DNA of 64,000 nt from Dichotomocladium elegans. Taxonomy: Eukaryota > Mucoromycota > Mucoromycetes > Mucorales > Lichtheimiaceae. The notes below the pieces were generated by a model, which saw nothing but the letters and a program-made list of their open reading frames with translations, was not told the origin of the DNA and did not search any database. Location: contig JAIXMN010000042.1 in the NCBI GenBank assembly GCA_025716815.1, forward strand, positions 93,704 through 157,703. Reading direction: 5' to 3'. Positions 12,160 to 23,521 of this stretch are shown here, in pieces (within the stretch, counting starts at the first letter, position 1; each line of letters starts with the position of its first letter). The translations under genes were made by a program, and so were the position numbers.

Positions 12160-12452
12160 TTATTTTGGTTTCTTTAGTCCTAGGCGGTTCGCATAGCGTA
12201 TTTCAGCAATCGACATACCGTCCGTGGTGCTGTTAGAAACGAAATTGTATTGGGCGTATTCCGAGGTCGGCTTGATAAGAATTGGATGTGCATTTATGTT
12301 ATAGTGGCCGCCTGTTATAGTGATACCCTCGGTTCCAGGAAATCGCATCACTATAATGAATTGGAATAAGCCTTACCTGGTAATTTTGTTCTGTGTGTAT
12401 CGCTACAATGAATTATCATGATAATGAATATCATTATCAGGGGCGGCCACTG
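12160..12452 (-). mobile_element. Possible pogo/Tigger-like terminal region or MITE
   Basis: Read on the minus strand, the segment starts at a TA dinucleotide followed by CAGTGGCCGCC, then ATAATGA-rich sequence and, about 100 bp in, CAGGCGGCCACTATAACA. This resembles terminal repeats of pogo-type DNA transposons as I recall them. No transposase is next to it and I could not find the partner end, so the call is weak. Confidence 0.33.
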
Positions 12453-12633
12453 TACATAATTGATTTCCCGCTGATCCTACCATCTGAATGCTTGTATGAG
12501 ACTAGTCAAATAAGAAAGAATAGATAATATATACTTTCGCGTGGAAAACCGCTTGTTTACTCTCACTCTTTCTTTTTCTTTGATATACTCGTTTCATCGA
12601 CAACCTACCATTACTAAAACAATCGTTCTAAGT

Positions 12634-13717
12634 ATGAACGTTCATCGACCTGAAACCCGCGATCGTACCATGGTTGTGAAAGCATCCATTGACATCATAG
12701 GCTGGAGACAAGAGTACCGCGAAAAGTTGAACCATTTGGTCGACATTGCGAATATAACGACAATGCATGCATACGCACTATCAAAATACATTTTCTCCAC
12801 GAGTTCCAAGCCAATGAAAATTTTGACATGAGGGCTTTTATCAACGAAAGATTCTTTGCTGAAGTCTGGCTCGCATTGACCGATTACAAACGACGAGGCT
12901 GTGGCGAGGAAACGACTCGATACCGGAATCTGATTGATGAATACTCGACGCCATACCTCTTATATACAAATTATGAACGACCATCCTTTCCATACTCCCA
13001 GCAATATGCAAATTACGAAGGCGCCAAGATCGTTGCTGCTTACACCAATAATATTCAAATGCGATTCGACCAACATTTTCGACGGGCTAACAATGCCTTG
13101 CTGAATATTCGACAGCGGAAAGAGGAGCTTGAAGAGCAGCTGACTGGCCAAGGTCTGGACCCGACACAAATCAGTCAACGCATCCGAGAGACCATCATTA
13201 CACTCGCAACAACATTTAAGCAGATTGTAGCTCGTCGAAACGTATCCAGAGATGACATCCCCGATGACCCAGCTTATCTTCAGGAAGCTTTCGACGCCAT
13301 CCAGCCAATTTTCGATGCCTACACCAGTACCCACGCCTTTGACAACGATAGCATCTACTACGATGCAAAGGCTCATCCAATCCAACATATGGCAGCCTTT
13401 TACCAGATCACTCTCCTTTTTGAGCGACTTCAGCTGCCTGCATTTGCCTGTTTCCCTCTTCTCGGTCATGGTCTCCGTCATACATAATGATTGACGCAAA
13501 AATCATATGGCAAAACATTCTGGGTCGCTCATGGACCAAAAAATTCCCTTATCCTGGCGGATGGGATGAGGTCATCGATTTCTATTCGAAAGCTCTCAAG
13601 TCTTCAGAGAATGAAGTACTTCGATTTCGTGGTACACTTGAAACGGATGGCGTAGGAGTCTCCATTATCAAGTTGGAGGAGCAGTCGGATCACAGTTGTT
13701 CCCATTACGGCAGTTAA
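12634..13717 (+). pseudogene. Fanzor/TnpB-like protein remnant, N-terminal part
   Basis: Three open frames in succession form one protein: from 12634 to about 12797, then to about 13462, then to 13717, with one base missing at each junction. The helical region (LNHLVDIANITTMHAYALSK; INERFFAEVWLAL; FPYSQQYANYEGAKIV) and the segment TLETDGVGVSIIK resemble the part of eukaryotic Fanzor (TnpB-related, OMEGA-type) proteins that precedes the first RuvC motif. No RuvC catalytic motif follows; the frame ends and a decayed IS630-like transposase begins at about 13730 on the other strand. It is dead by two frameshifts and truncation. The family call rests on pattern memory only. Confidence 0.5.
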
Positions 13718-13729
13718 CTAAGCACATAT

Positions 13730-15080
13730 GAGAATGAGAAACGAAACTTTCGAAATCGCTCAACTTTAAGCTGTTGGATGCCTCGCAGATCTATGTTATC
13801 AACGTCTCGCTTTCCAAGAACCTATTGCATTTAACTTTGCCCTTGACCACTGACCAAAACTGCTCAATAGAATTGAGTTCAGGCGAGTATGGTGGAAGAT
13901 AAGCATATCGATATCCCCGAGACTCGATGTATTCAGAAATATCCTAAGCCGTATGGATAGGTGCATTATCCATTACCAACTAATGGCCCTTCATATGTTC
14001 ATACTTATCCATCTCGTCCATTGTTGCCTTAAGGAAGCTGAGATGATGTTCAGTTGCAGTTCCTCTGCTCGCAACTTCAGATTGACCTGCCTTCTTCTTT
14101 TCTTGATTGGTGGCTGCGGGAGTCTCAAGCTACATTGAATGATGCCTGATGCTGAGATTGCTCCCACGATTGTGGCTGCCTTTGGTACTGTAACCACTGC
14201 AGGGGTCCATTTCTTGGACCACACCATGCTGCATTTCATGTTAATATGGAATCCAGACTCATCAAAGAAAAAACGCAGCTTTTGAAGTCGATGTCGGTCC
14301 TATCCCATCTGCATACTCAGTCAAGGCGCTCTTGGATCTTCGCAGCATTATTCCTGTCTATAGGCTGAAACCGAACCATTTTTAATGACAAGTTGCATAC
14401 GTTTTCATAAATCGATGGAGCGTCGTTTTAGATGCTTTGAGACCCTCATATCGTTGGAGCAGCTACTCTAGAACAATGGATGGGTCTTCATTGAGAATAC
14501 GCGAACGGTCCCCCCGTGTTAGGTTTCTTAAAGATGCTGTCAGGGCCCCTTCTTGTACTGTAATGCCCATCGCTGAGCTGAATGAATATGGAGACCTAGC
14601 AGCTGACGCACTCAAGATCTTCTCAAATATCCGTTTGAAAAATCTGACCTTGTCTTGGTCAGTTTATTCTGTGTAACTGCGCTTGATCCCAGCTTCTTTC
14701 ATCCGAATGTCTGTATCCTTTCGCTGGGGAATGTGTGTGGGAGTAAGCTCAGGGTTATCTTTGCACAATATGCTACGCAGATATTCAGTGTGAGAACAAA
14801 CGGATTGAAGTGAATACATTTCCTCATCAATGCCATAGTCCATAGGTTCAAAACAGCCACGCTCATCAACGACATGACTTTGGCCATCTTGATAGAAAAT
14901 TAGGTTGCCCATTTCAGAATGTTAAAATGTATAAAAGAGAAAGCTTCTTTTTTGTGCGATATCTTTCCGTGTATGTGTGTATTTTTGCAATCCTGCGACT
15001 TCAGAACTGGCAGAGTGCGACTTTGATTTTGAAAAAGAGTGTATAATCGACGAGCACACCACATGATCAACCGCTTCACG
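13730..15080 (-). pseudogene. IS630/Tc1-mariner-like transposase, decayed copy 1
   Basis: On the minus strand the pieces follow in transposase order. There is an N-terminal region with TDIRMKEAGIKRSYTEYTDQD, an HTH-like stretch (RSRILNED; SKTTLHRFMK), then a DDE core: FDESGFHINMK (first Asp), VMDNAPIHT (second Asp) and LPPYSPELNSIEQFW (Glu). In-frame stops and frameshifts separate the pieces (for example a stop just after PIHTA and before the core), so no functional protein can be made. Similar sequence recurs at 25661-26360. The 5' untranslated part is shared up to about 15070. It abuts the Fanzor-like remnant on its 3' side. Confidence 0.78.
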
Positions 15081-15787
15081 TTTTATCCAATATCTCCTGG
15101 CAACATAGCTAAGCAGCGAAGGCACATTCTTGATGACTTCCATCTCTCGACAACATTATCATTAGAATAAGAGAACGGCAGTTGTATCCCTATCTGAAAT
15201 CGATGAAATATTCTCACGGTGCTCATGTTCTTGCTTGGCAGCTTCTTTTATGATCATGACATGCTTGTCAGCAATCATTTATTATCATATCTATGATATT
15301 GTATAAATCCGTGCCATTGCTGCTGTTGCAAGTATGCACTCGTTTCATTATTCTCGTTGCTGGAATGACACTGTGCAATAAGCCTGGTCAGAGTAGCTGT
15401 GCATTCGAAGGTTCAGCGTGTACGAGATACGAGCTTTTCATTGGGTTGAATTAATAGTCACTTCACTAAAATCCATCGAAGGATCTAATTGGTGGAGAGC
15501 GCTTCGCTATCGCAACATCAATTACATCACACAACCGGAGCTGAGTCACTGCACTTTTCTCTTGTGGCCTTCGATTGTGGAGCAAGAAAGTAGTTTCTCT
15601 CCGATACCAACAGAGGCTTGCGAGCGAACAAAGAGCACCCGGTACAAAAGGAAGTGAGCTTACAAAAAGACGATAACTATTCCACTGAAAGATGAAACCG
15701 GATTGCTTTAAACTCTCAGATGTTTTGGTTCCGTAGATCTTTGAAATGTGGGCTGCGGAACAGAATATCTCATTATTTTTCAGCATC
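15081..15787. other. Spacer, no gene seen
   Basis: AT-rich sequence with only short unconvincing open frames; no repeat or RNA motif recognised before the minisatellite begins. Confidence 0.5.
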
Positions 15788-18478
15788 TTAGGTGTCTGGA
15801 AGCTCGACGCTGTTCTCTTGAACCGCTTGCCAGGTCCGGCTGTCACCTCCCTGCTGCACATGCAGTGGCCAGGCCAGTCCCACCCCAAGCCCGGATAGAA
15901 GCAGTATTTGATTGATGAACCACGAAGGCGGTGCGGAAGTTCGACGCTGCTCTCTTGAACCGCTTGCCAGGTCCGGCTGTTACCTCCCTGCTGCACATGC
16001 AGTGGCCAGGCCAGTCCCACCCCAAGCCCGGATAGAAGCAGTATTTGATTGATGAACCACGAAGACGGTGCGGAAGCTCGACGCTGCTCTCTTGAACCGC
16101 TTGCCAGGTCCGGCTGTCACCTCCCTGCTGCACATGCAGTGGCCAGGCCAGTCCCACCCCAAGCCCGGATAGAAGCAGTATTTGATTGATGAACCACGAA
16201 GACGGTGCGGAAGTTCGACGCTGCTCTCTTGAACCGCTTGCCAGGTCCGGCTGTCACCTCCCTGCAGTGGCCAGGCCAGTCCCACCCCAAGCCCGGATAG
16301 AAGCAGTATTTGTTTGATGAACCACGAAAACGGTGCGGAAGTTCGACGCTGCTCTCTTGAACCGCTTGCCAGGTCCGGCTGTCACCTCCCTGCTGCACAT
16401 GCAGTGGCCAGGCCAGTCCCACCCCAAGCCCGGATAGAAGCAGTATTTGTTTGATGAACCACGAAAACGGTGCGGAAGTTCGACGCTGCTCTCTTGAACC
16501 GCTTGCCAGGTCCGGCTGTCACCTCCCTGCTGCACATGCAGTGGCCAGGCCAGTCCCACCCCAAGCCCGGATAGAAGCAGTATTTGATTGATGAACCACG
16601 AAGGCGGTGCGGAAGTTCGACGCTGCTCTCTTGAACCGCTTGCCAGGTCCGGCTGTTACCTCCCTGCTGCACATGCAGTGGCCAGGCCAGTCCCACCCCA
16701 AGCCCGGATAGAAGCAGTATTTGTTTGATGAACCACGAAAACGGTGCGGAAGCTCGACGCTGCTCTCTTGAACCGCTTGCCAGGTCCGGCTGTCACCTCC
16801 CTGCTGCACATGCAGTGGCCAGGCCAGTCCCACCCCAAGCCCGGATAGAAGCAGTATTTGTTTGATGAACCACGAAAACGGTGCGGAAGTTCGACGCTGC
16901 TCTCTTTGAACCGCTTGCCAGGTCCGGCTGTCACCTCCCTGCTGCACATGCAGTGGCCAGGCCAGTCCCACCCCAAGCCCGGATAGAAGCAGTATTTGAT
17001 TGATGAACCACGAAGACGGTGCGGAAGTTCGACGCTGCTCTCTTGAACCGCTTGCCAGGTCCGGCTGTCACCTCCCTGCTGCCAGGCCAGTCCCACTCCA
17101 AGCCCGGATAGAAGCAGTATTTGATTGATGAACCACGAAGGCGGTGCGGAAGTTCGACGCTGCTCTCTTTGAACCGCTTGCCAGGTCCGGCTGTCACCTC
17201 CCTGCTGCACATGCAGTGGCCAGGCCAGTCCCACCCCAAGCCCGGATAGAAGCAGTATTTGATTGATGAACCACGAAGACGGTGCGGAAGTTCGACGCTG
17301 CTCTCTTGAACCGCTTGCCAGGTCCGGCTGTCACCTCCCTGCTGCCAGGCCAGTCCCACTCCAAGCCCGGATAGAAGCAGTATTTGATTGATGAACCACG
17401 AAGGCGGTGCGGAAGTTCGACGCTGCTCTCTTGAACCGCTTGCCAGGTCCGGCTGTTACCTCCCTGCTGCACATGCAGTGGCCAGGCCAGTCCCACCCCA
17501 AGCCCGGATAGAAGCAGTATTTGTTTGATGAACCACGAAAACGGTGCGGAAGCTCGACGCTGCTCTCTTGAACCGCTTGCCAGGTCCGGCTGTCACCTCC
17601 CTGCTGCACATGCAGTGGCCAGGCCAGTCCCACCCCAAGCCCGGATAGAAGCAGTATTTGATTGATGAACCACGAAGACGGTGCGGAAGCTCGACGCTGC
17701 TCTCTTGAACCGCTTGCCAGGTCCGGCTGTCACCTCCCTGCTGCACATGCAGTGGCCAGGCCAGTCCCACCCCAAGCCCGGATAGAAGCAGTATTTGATT
17801 GATGAACCACGAAGACGGTGCGGAAGCTCGACGCTGCTCTCTTGAACCGCTTGCCAGGTCCGGCTGTCACCTCCCTGCTGCACATGCAGTGGCCAGGCCA
17901 GTCCCACCCCAAGCCCGGATAGAAGCAGTATTTGATTGATGAACCACGAAGACGGTGCGGAAGCTCGACGCTGCTCTCTTGAACCGCTTGCCAGGTCCGG
18001 CTGTCACCTCCCTGCTGCACATGCAGTGGCCAGGCCAGTCCCACCCCAAGCCCGGATAGAAGCAGTATTTGATTGATGAACCACGAAGGCGGTGCGGAAG
18101 TTCGACGCTGCTCTCTTGAACCGCTTGCCAGGTCCGGCTGTCACCTCCCTGCTGCACATGCAGTGGCCAGGCCAGTCCCACCCCAAGCCCGGATAGAAGC
18201 AGTATTTGATTGATGAACCACGAAGGCGGTGCGGAAGTTCGACGCTGCTCTCTTGAACCGCTTGCCAGGTCCGGCTGTCACCTCCCTGCTGCACATGCAG
18301 TGGCCAGGCCAGTCCCACCCCAAGCCCGGATAGAAGCAGTATTTGATTGATGAACCACGAAGGCGGTGCGGAAGTTCGACGCTGCTCTCTTGAACCGCTT
18401 GCCAGGTCCGGCTGTCACCTCCCTGCTGCACATGCAGTGGCCAGGCCAGTCCCACCCCAAGCCCGGATAGAAGCAGTG
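15788..18478. repeat. 137-bp minisatellite, about 20 units
   Basis: GC-rich tandem array. The marker AACCGCTTGCCAGGTCCGG recurs about 20 times, mostly 137 bp apart. Units differ by point changes (GATTGATG or GTTTGATG; GAAGACGG, GAAGGCGG or GAAAACGG). One unit lacks 9 bp near 16262. Two lack 12 bp (CACATGCAGTGG) near 17082 and 17343, and two carry an extra T near 16907 and 17170. Because 137 is not a multiple of three, each unit opens a short frame of about 100 residues on the minus strand; these are repeat artefacts. The array begins and ends in non-repetitive sequence. Confidence 0.96.
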
Positions 18479-20288
18479 TTCGATGACCCTATTCAATGTT
18501 TGATGTCTGCTCCAGTGACGCTCTCTTCTGTAATACATAATACAAAACCATTAGACCCATCCTCTGTATCCACACGGAATGTATCCAAACGAAATATGCG
18601 GTATATAGTTTGCCTTTCTCCCATCAATAACATCACCGCAATGGTAATACCGAAAGATAAAACCTGATTGACGTGAACGGTGGTAGAGACAAAAAAAGAA
18701 GTATATTTGAGATTGTTGTGTATCCTTTATTATAGAGGCAACGCTTAGCTTCTTAAGTCTTTTTGCTATTTATTCGGCGATGTGGTGAATAGTCTGTTGA
18801 AGAGGAGCTTGTCGCTGTGATGTGATAGATCACGGAGAAACTGGTCTTAACGCCGCTAGAGACGTCTTTACCATATGGAGGGTGTCCCGTTCTGGGTTAG
18901 TATGACCGTTCCCTTAAACACGGTTGTTGTAATAACCGGATAGACTTTGTTGCCATGATTTGCACATATGATATTTAATCCATTATCCGCTATTGTATGT
19001 GCCTGATCATAGTCATGGTTCACCACACTGATGACAAGAACGCGATGTTATTGTCATCTTTGGTGACTCGGGACGGGACTCCCTATCCAGTACAGTGGCT
19101 GCTCGTTTTCCACTTATTACTTGGAGCCGAGTTATGTAGAGATCTTGAATATCTCAGTTATGTAGTGCATAGCAAGTGACCAGTACCTATTGCACTTATC
19201 CCAGGCATAGCTCCCCAAATCAGGCCTTCCAATCCGCTATATCATATCCAACCTCTGCTGCAGGGTGCACCTTGTTTCTAGAAAAGGAATGAGAGGTCGA
19301 CATGGGCATCAGGAGCGGTGACAACACGGAATGCGGGATTCCTTGCTCAGCGACCTTCTGGTCAAAAATGTTGATCCGGCGCTGGGAAGTACGCTCGCTT
19401 TCATTTGACGTGAGCTCTTGCTGTATCAGAAGTCGCAGTGTGTATACCGCAGCTAGCTAGCTCGACTGTGCGCTGGGAAACCCTGGACAGTCTTGCTGAG
19501 TTCTCAATGGTGTACCAGAGTTAGTTCCTCATATCGCCGCCATTTGTTTTGCAGATAGTGATGGTAAAACCCCAAAGCATTGGCCTGTGCGTCTTTCCTT
19601 CATGCAAGGTGCAATTCAGCTGTGGAGATCCTTATAAGCCTCGAGCTTAACTGATTATGCATTTTCCTTAACACACGTGATCACGGTGATATAGTGGAAT
19701 CGACAACTTTCGAGGAGAAGAAAGCATAGTGGTCCTCTTTATCTAAAAAAAAAAGTGTGATACCAATTAGCACCCATATAAATCAGTGGATGCAGCAACA
19801 TAGGTAAACCAACCTGTGATTAATCAAACAGTCAGAAATGAACCTAATAAAATAATTGACCTTTGAGTAAGGATTCATATAACGAAATCCTCTTCAGGTA
19901 GCTCTTCTGCGACGAGACAATAACAACCACAGCAATAAGCTTCCAGTGAGACCAGTAAATGACAACAAGATGCCTGTTGTAGTTATCACTCTAGAGCGGA
20001 GATCACATGACCTTCTTAGTAGCTCGTGAAACACCGCTTACTAATTTGTTATAGCGAGGCAGCTCATGGTACAATAAAGAGCACCTTTATCCAATCTCAC
20101 TTACTTCCGCTCGCGATAAGACAATACCATACACTGTAGGTGGAAACATTCCCCCTGTTTCCATTATTGTATCGCTGCCTATCCACGCATACATAGAGTA
20201 TGTTTTATGCAGCATGGGCCTTTGAATCAATATACCATTCTGGAGAACCTGGACTGGATTGATATCAATGGAGCGTTCAAATTGCTCA
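18479..20288. other. Gene-poor spacer with one orphan exon-like frame
   Basis: No complete gene is seen. A minus-strand frame at about 20107-20280 (ILIQRPMLHKTYSMYAWIG; MFPPTVYGIVLSRAE) reads like real protein and ends at a consensus GTAAGT donor. That suggests one exon of a larger lost or unrecognised gene. Neighbouring exons could not be found on either side; the duplicated block starts at 20289. Confidence 0.4.
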
Positions 20289-21358
20289 CGCCGATCCAGT
20301 GTTGGACTCACTGCTGAGCAGCCCAGAGGAACGAGTTCATCTCAGATGGTATAACAACACTCAATTGTCTATGTTGTTTATTAGTGTTGCTGATGCCTCT
20401 TTTTATTTATAGGACAAATCTCAAGTGCAACGATGACGATGCAGAGCGGCCTGACGACATAATCTCAGTGATGAACCAGTCGCTTTGGGGCAGGAACTAC
20501 GGTCATGGTGAGGTTAAGGTTGCCGAACTGACCGACAATGTGCACGCCCTCTCCTGGGATCTTTGCAGGCTCGCATTTTTCAACAAGGCCCAGATCAATG
20601 ATGCCAATACACGTTCAGCTTTCGCCTTCCAAGTTAAAGGTAACACTTTAGTAGAAAGTAAAAGGTCATTTCTAAGTCTGGAAAATAGGACCCAGCATCA
20701 GGGTCTACATCAATGAGCTTGTTTCGGACGGCGTGTACCTGATGTCTGAGATTGCCGATTTCCATATAGTGTTGTTGTGTAGAGAATTGTGGTAGGTAGG
20801 AAAACAATGGGTCAAAATCGAGTCTTTGAGACGGGATCCTCTTTATTGAATGAAAACAACTCTCTTTTTGTATGCGTTGGGATGGACCAGGCTAGCTTTG
20901 ACGGAACAAGTGTTAGCCGTTGACACCGCTTCTCCGCTACTCTCCATCTATACAATAGCTATTATTCCGGGCGATTGTTCCCTCCGCCTTCATTAAGCGG
21001 AAATCACCGATTGGATAGATGTGAGATGGAAAAAGTCAGGGCATCAAGACGTACTTGTGGGAATTGTTGGATGAATAGCAGTTCCGCTCACTACTGACTT
21101 TGAAAGCGCAGTATCATGAACAGGAGGACTACGGCACATATCCCTCTTTCTGTCGAATGCCTTGACATAATGGTCACCCGCAAGTCTCTTCGCACCTTGT
21201 CGCAAATTGCATTTGCATTTGACAAGGTCATCAGCGAGCTGCCCGACATAACCGAGGAGTTCAATCGGAGCAAGCGGTCTGGACCTACGCTCGTTCAGCT
21301 TGAGGAGCTCATCTCACAGAAACGCAATCGTACCCTGCCTACCACACTTCGTTTCTAA
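20289..21358 (+). pseudogene. Truncated 3' end of the nine-exon orphan gene
   Basis: Matches the last part of exon 7 and exons 8-9 of the intact gene at 26431-28473. Exon 8 starts after the TATAG acceptor at about 20412, and the last exon ends at 21358 with RNRTLPTTLRF. The six upstream exons are missing, and the final exon is broken by a 369-bp insertion after ADFH. It is therefore a non-functional duplicate. Confidence 0.88.
20768..21136. mobile_element. 369-bp insertion with CATAT target duplication
   Basis: Present in copy A and absent at the equivalent point of copy B (about 28252). CATAT stands directly on both sides (20763-20767 and 21137-21141). The insert ends CA and has TG two bases from its left end, so a solo LTR or a non-autonomous element is possible. 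Its last 45 bases resemble 33305-33347, at the right edge of copy B. Confidence 0.7.
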
Positions 21359-21864
21359 GCCCAAATAAGAATGAATTTACTTTGGCTATTATTCATGATA
21401 TTGATTATTGTTGAAGAACGTGTCTTTGGGATAACGAACGTGTATGTGCTTACTCTTTTGTAAGTTCGAGGTAGGGGATTTATGTGTGAAAAAGATGTGA
21501 AAGAGAGTGCGGGTAGCGATTCAATGTATATACGGTAAAATCGTGTTTTTCGGACTTCGGCAACCTCGACAAAAGGCCAATGTATAAATTGTATGATTCT
21601 TTCCAACTCAGTTCAAGAACATTCTGTATACAACGGGGTGCGCCACATTTAATGTCACTCGATGCAGGTAGCTTAGTACCAATCCAGAATAAGGCATCAT
21701 CGATACAGAAAAATACAAAGTTGAATAAGGCATATATCAAAGATGTTCCATATCTAAGTATTTGCCGGAATGCTTCTGCGAATGGCGAATCCACCCTCGA
21801 CAATCTCTGGGGGTGAGAGTATGTGCTGCTTCTTGAATTCGAATAACAAGGCTATTTTTGCTTG

Positions 21865-22536
21865 TCAGAGGGGTCTTCCGCAACTCACCTTGATTTTTGC
21901 CCAGAATTCCTCGATCTGATTCAAAAATGGTGATTACGGCGGCAAAAACAGAGCTTTGTGGTCATACTTCTTGATCACCCCAAGCACCTCCTTGGTCCTG
22001 TGAATAGCAGCATTGTCCATTACCGAATACATGTTGATCAGGCCATGTTTGTTCAAGACAGCCGCCACTTGTTCCACAAACAGTACGAAGTGTGATGACA
22101 ATGTTCCAGGCGGGAGACTAGATTCCTTTCCGGTGACAACCTTGCGTTTCTTGGAGCAGGTTGGCTGTGGAACTTGCTGCGAGAGAGCGATCAGCCCATA
22201 TGTTGAGATATAACCGAAGATGCTCAAGTTCGCGCCACGACTGGTTGGCACTTCTAAGGCTGTAGACGTTCCTTTCTTCGACCATGCCACTGGACGAACC
22301 ATGTTCTTCAAAAACCCGCTCTCATTGATGAAAACACACTTCCGCCGAAAGTCGATCCTGAGGTTACCGAGGTCCGCAACAAACTGTTGGCGCTTCGCAC
22401 GGGTGTCTTCCGAATTCCGTTCGACCACCTGTGGCTTTGAACGCGTGAGGGTGAATGCCAGCTTGTCAGTGATGTGGCGATGAGCTGTCATTTCGTTAAC
22501 GGATAATCCCTCAAACTCGCTGCGAAGCCCGCTCAC
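21865..22536 (-). pseudogene. IS630-like transposase, dead (copy A)
   Basis: About 220 residues of a Tc1/IS630-type DDE transposase: an HTH-like region (LSVNEMTAHRHI), CVFINESGF, VMDNAAIHRTKEV and NQIEEFWAKIK. The first catalytic Asp of the usual [ILV]DE motif is Asn here. A TAA stop replaces the Tyr codon of the LPPYSP motif ahead of the catalytic Glu. The N-terminus is also out of frame with the sequence upstream of 22536. The same Asn and TAA occur in copy B, so inactivation came before the duplication or conversion kept the copies alike. Confidence 0.82.
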
Positions 22537-22910
22537 TGCGTTCCTGACATAGCATGTTGATGCTGCTTAAGGAAGTTCTCGAGGAAGTGTGAGTCGTCAT
22601 CGGCTATTTTCCGATTATTGCCGTTCTGTTTCACCTTAGCTGCAGGATCATACAGTACGTAATCAGGACATAGGGATCGCTACGGTGGGAGAAAGAAACC
22701 CCGGATTCAATGGCAACTAAAAGAAAAAGAGAGACCAATGCGCCCAGGTGCAGGGAAAAAGGAACAGCCGCGGTGAATTAAAGAGTTGCTACGCAGGACG
22801 TACAAAGAACATCTTCCACTGACACATAACAGCAAGTTAACTAAAAAAAGACTACCGTTTCATGCACGCCTCTCTTGGTTTCCCTTGTTCTTTCGATCTC
22901 CTCTTCACCC

Positions 22911-23521
22911 ATGACGCTCTTCGTAGAACAGAAGCAGACAAAGAATGGCAATGACAGTCCAGCAATACTGGTCAGCTAGAGACCGGTGTTCTCTTTTCCA
23001 CGAGATCATCCGTGGATACAGCTGCCATTGACATAGCCGATAACGAAGAAATTGTGAACACCATGACCTGCCACATCTGCGGTGAAGACGACCATCCCGA
23101 CGAGCATGAGCACACTGTCCCGCCAGACTGGGTACGATGGCATGGAGAGACCTTCCTGTGGATGGATCGTGTGCATCTCGCGGTTGGGGTCGTCTTCGTA
23201 TCAGGGCTCGGTGTCTTGTATGCTATTTTTCTCTTCTTCCTTGACCCCACTTCATCAGAAAACCAGCAAACCGTGCTTCCATGGTTGGCACACTGCGATC
23301 AAACAGGCTGCTCATGGTATAGCTGCTATATGGCAGATATCGCACTGTGAAACGGCGACACGGCTTTGGGGGGCCTTATCATTCTTGCTGCATTCCTTGT
23401 CCTGGTAATCACTGCTTTTGATATTTCCGGTGCTACCTTTGGCGTCTTGGCTGCAGTAGAGTCTGTTGTCGAGCGAGTTGCTGGTCAAGTCCAGGAACGC
23501 ATTCTCGACGTAACTCTTTAG
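22911..23521 (+). pseudogene. Unknown membrane protein with CHIC motif, stop inside (copy A)
   Basis: A coherent frame carries TCHICGEDDHPDEH, a hydrophobic segment (LAVGVVFVSGLGVLYAIFLF), a Cys-containing loop (HCDQTGCSWYSCY) and, after one TGA at 23348-23350, a second hydrophobic segment (GLIILAAFLVLVITAF) and a short helix ending at 23521. The frame is the same before and after the TGA, so one substitution would reopen it. A possible first exon begins at ATG 22911 (MTLFVEQKQTKNG) but the splice is uncertain. No family is recognised. The TGA is also present in copy B. Confidence 0.5.

Noticed and set aside
15788..18478. CRISPR-like array
   Set aside because: Units are contiguous 137-bp tandem copies without unique spacers, and the genome is eukaryotic.
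15466..18538. Repeated open frames of about 100 residues on the minus strand
   Set aside because: They are generated by the 137-bp tandem repeat; the frame shifts every unit and no start, splice or family evidence exists.
21480..21803. Minus-strand frame downstream of the transposase as a separate gene
   Set aside because: Copy B keeps it open despite a 36-bp in-frame loss, but it has no start context, splice signals or recognisable domain; kept only as part of the duplication.
23348..23350. TGA as selenocysteine or programmed readthrough
   Set aside because: No SECIS-like structure or known readthrough context (the stop is followed by AAC); a pseudogene or missed intron is simpler.
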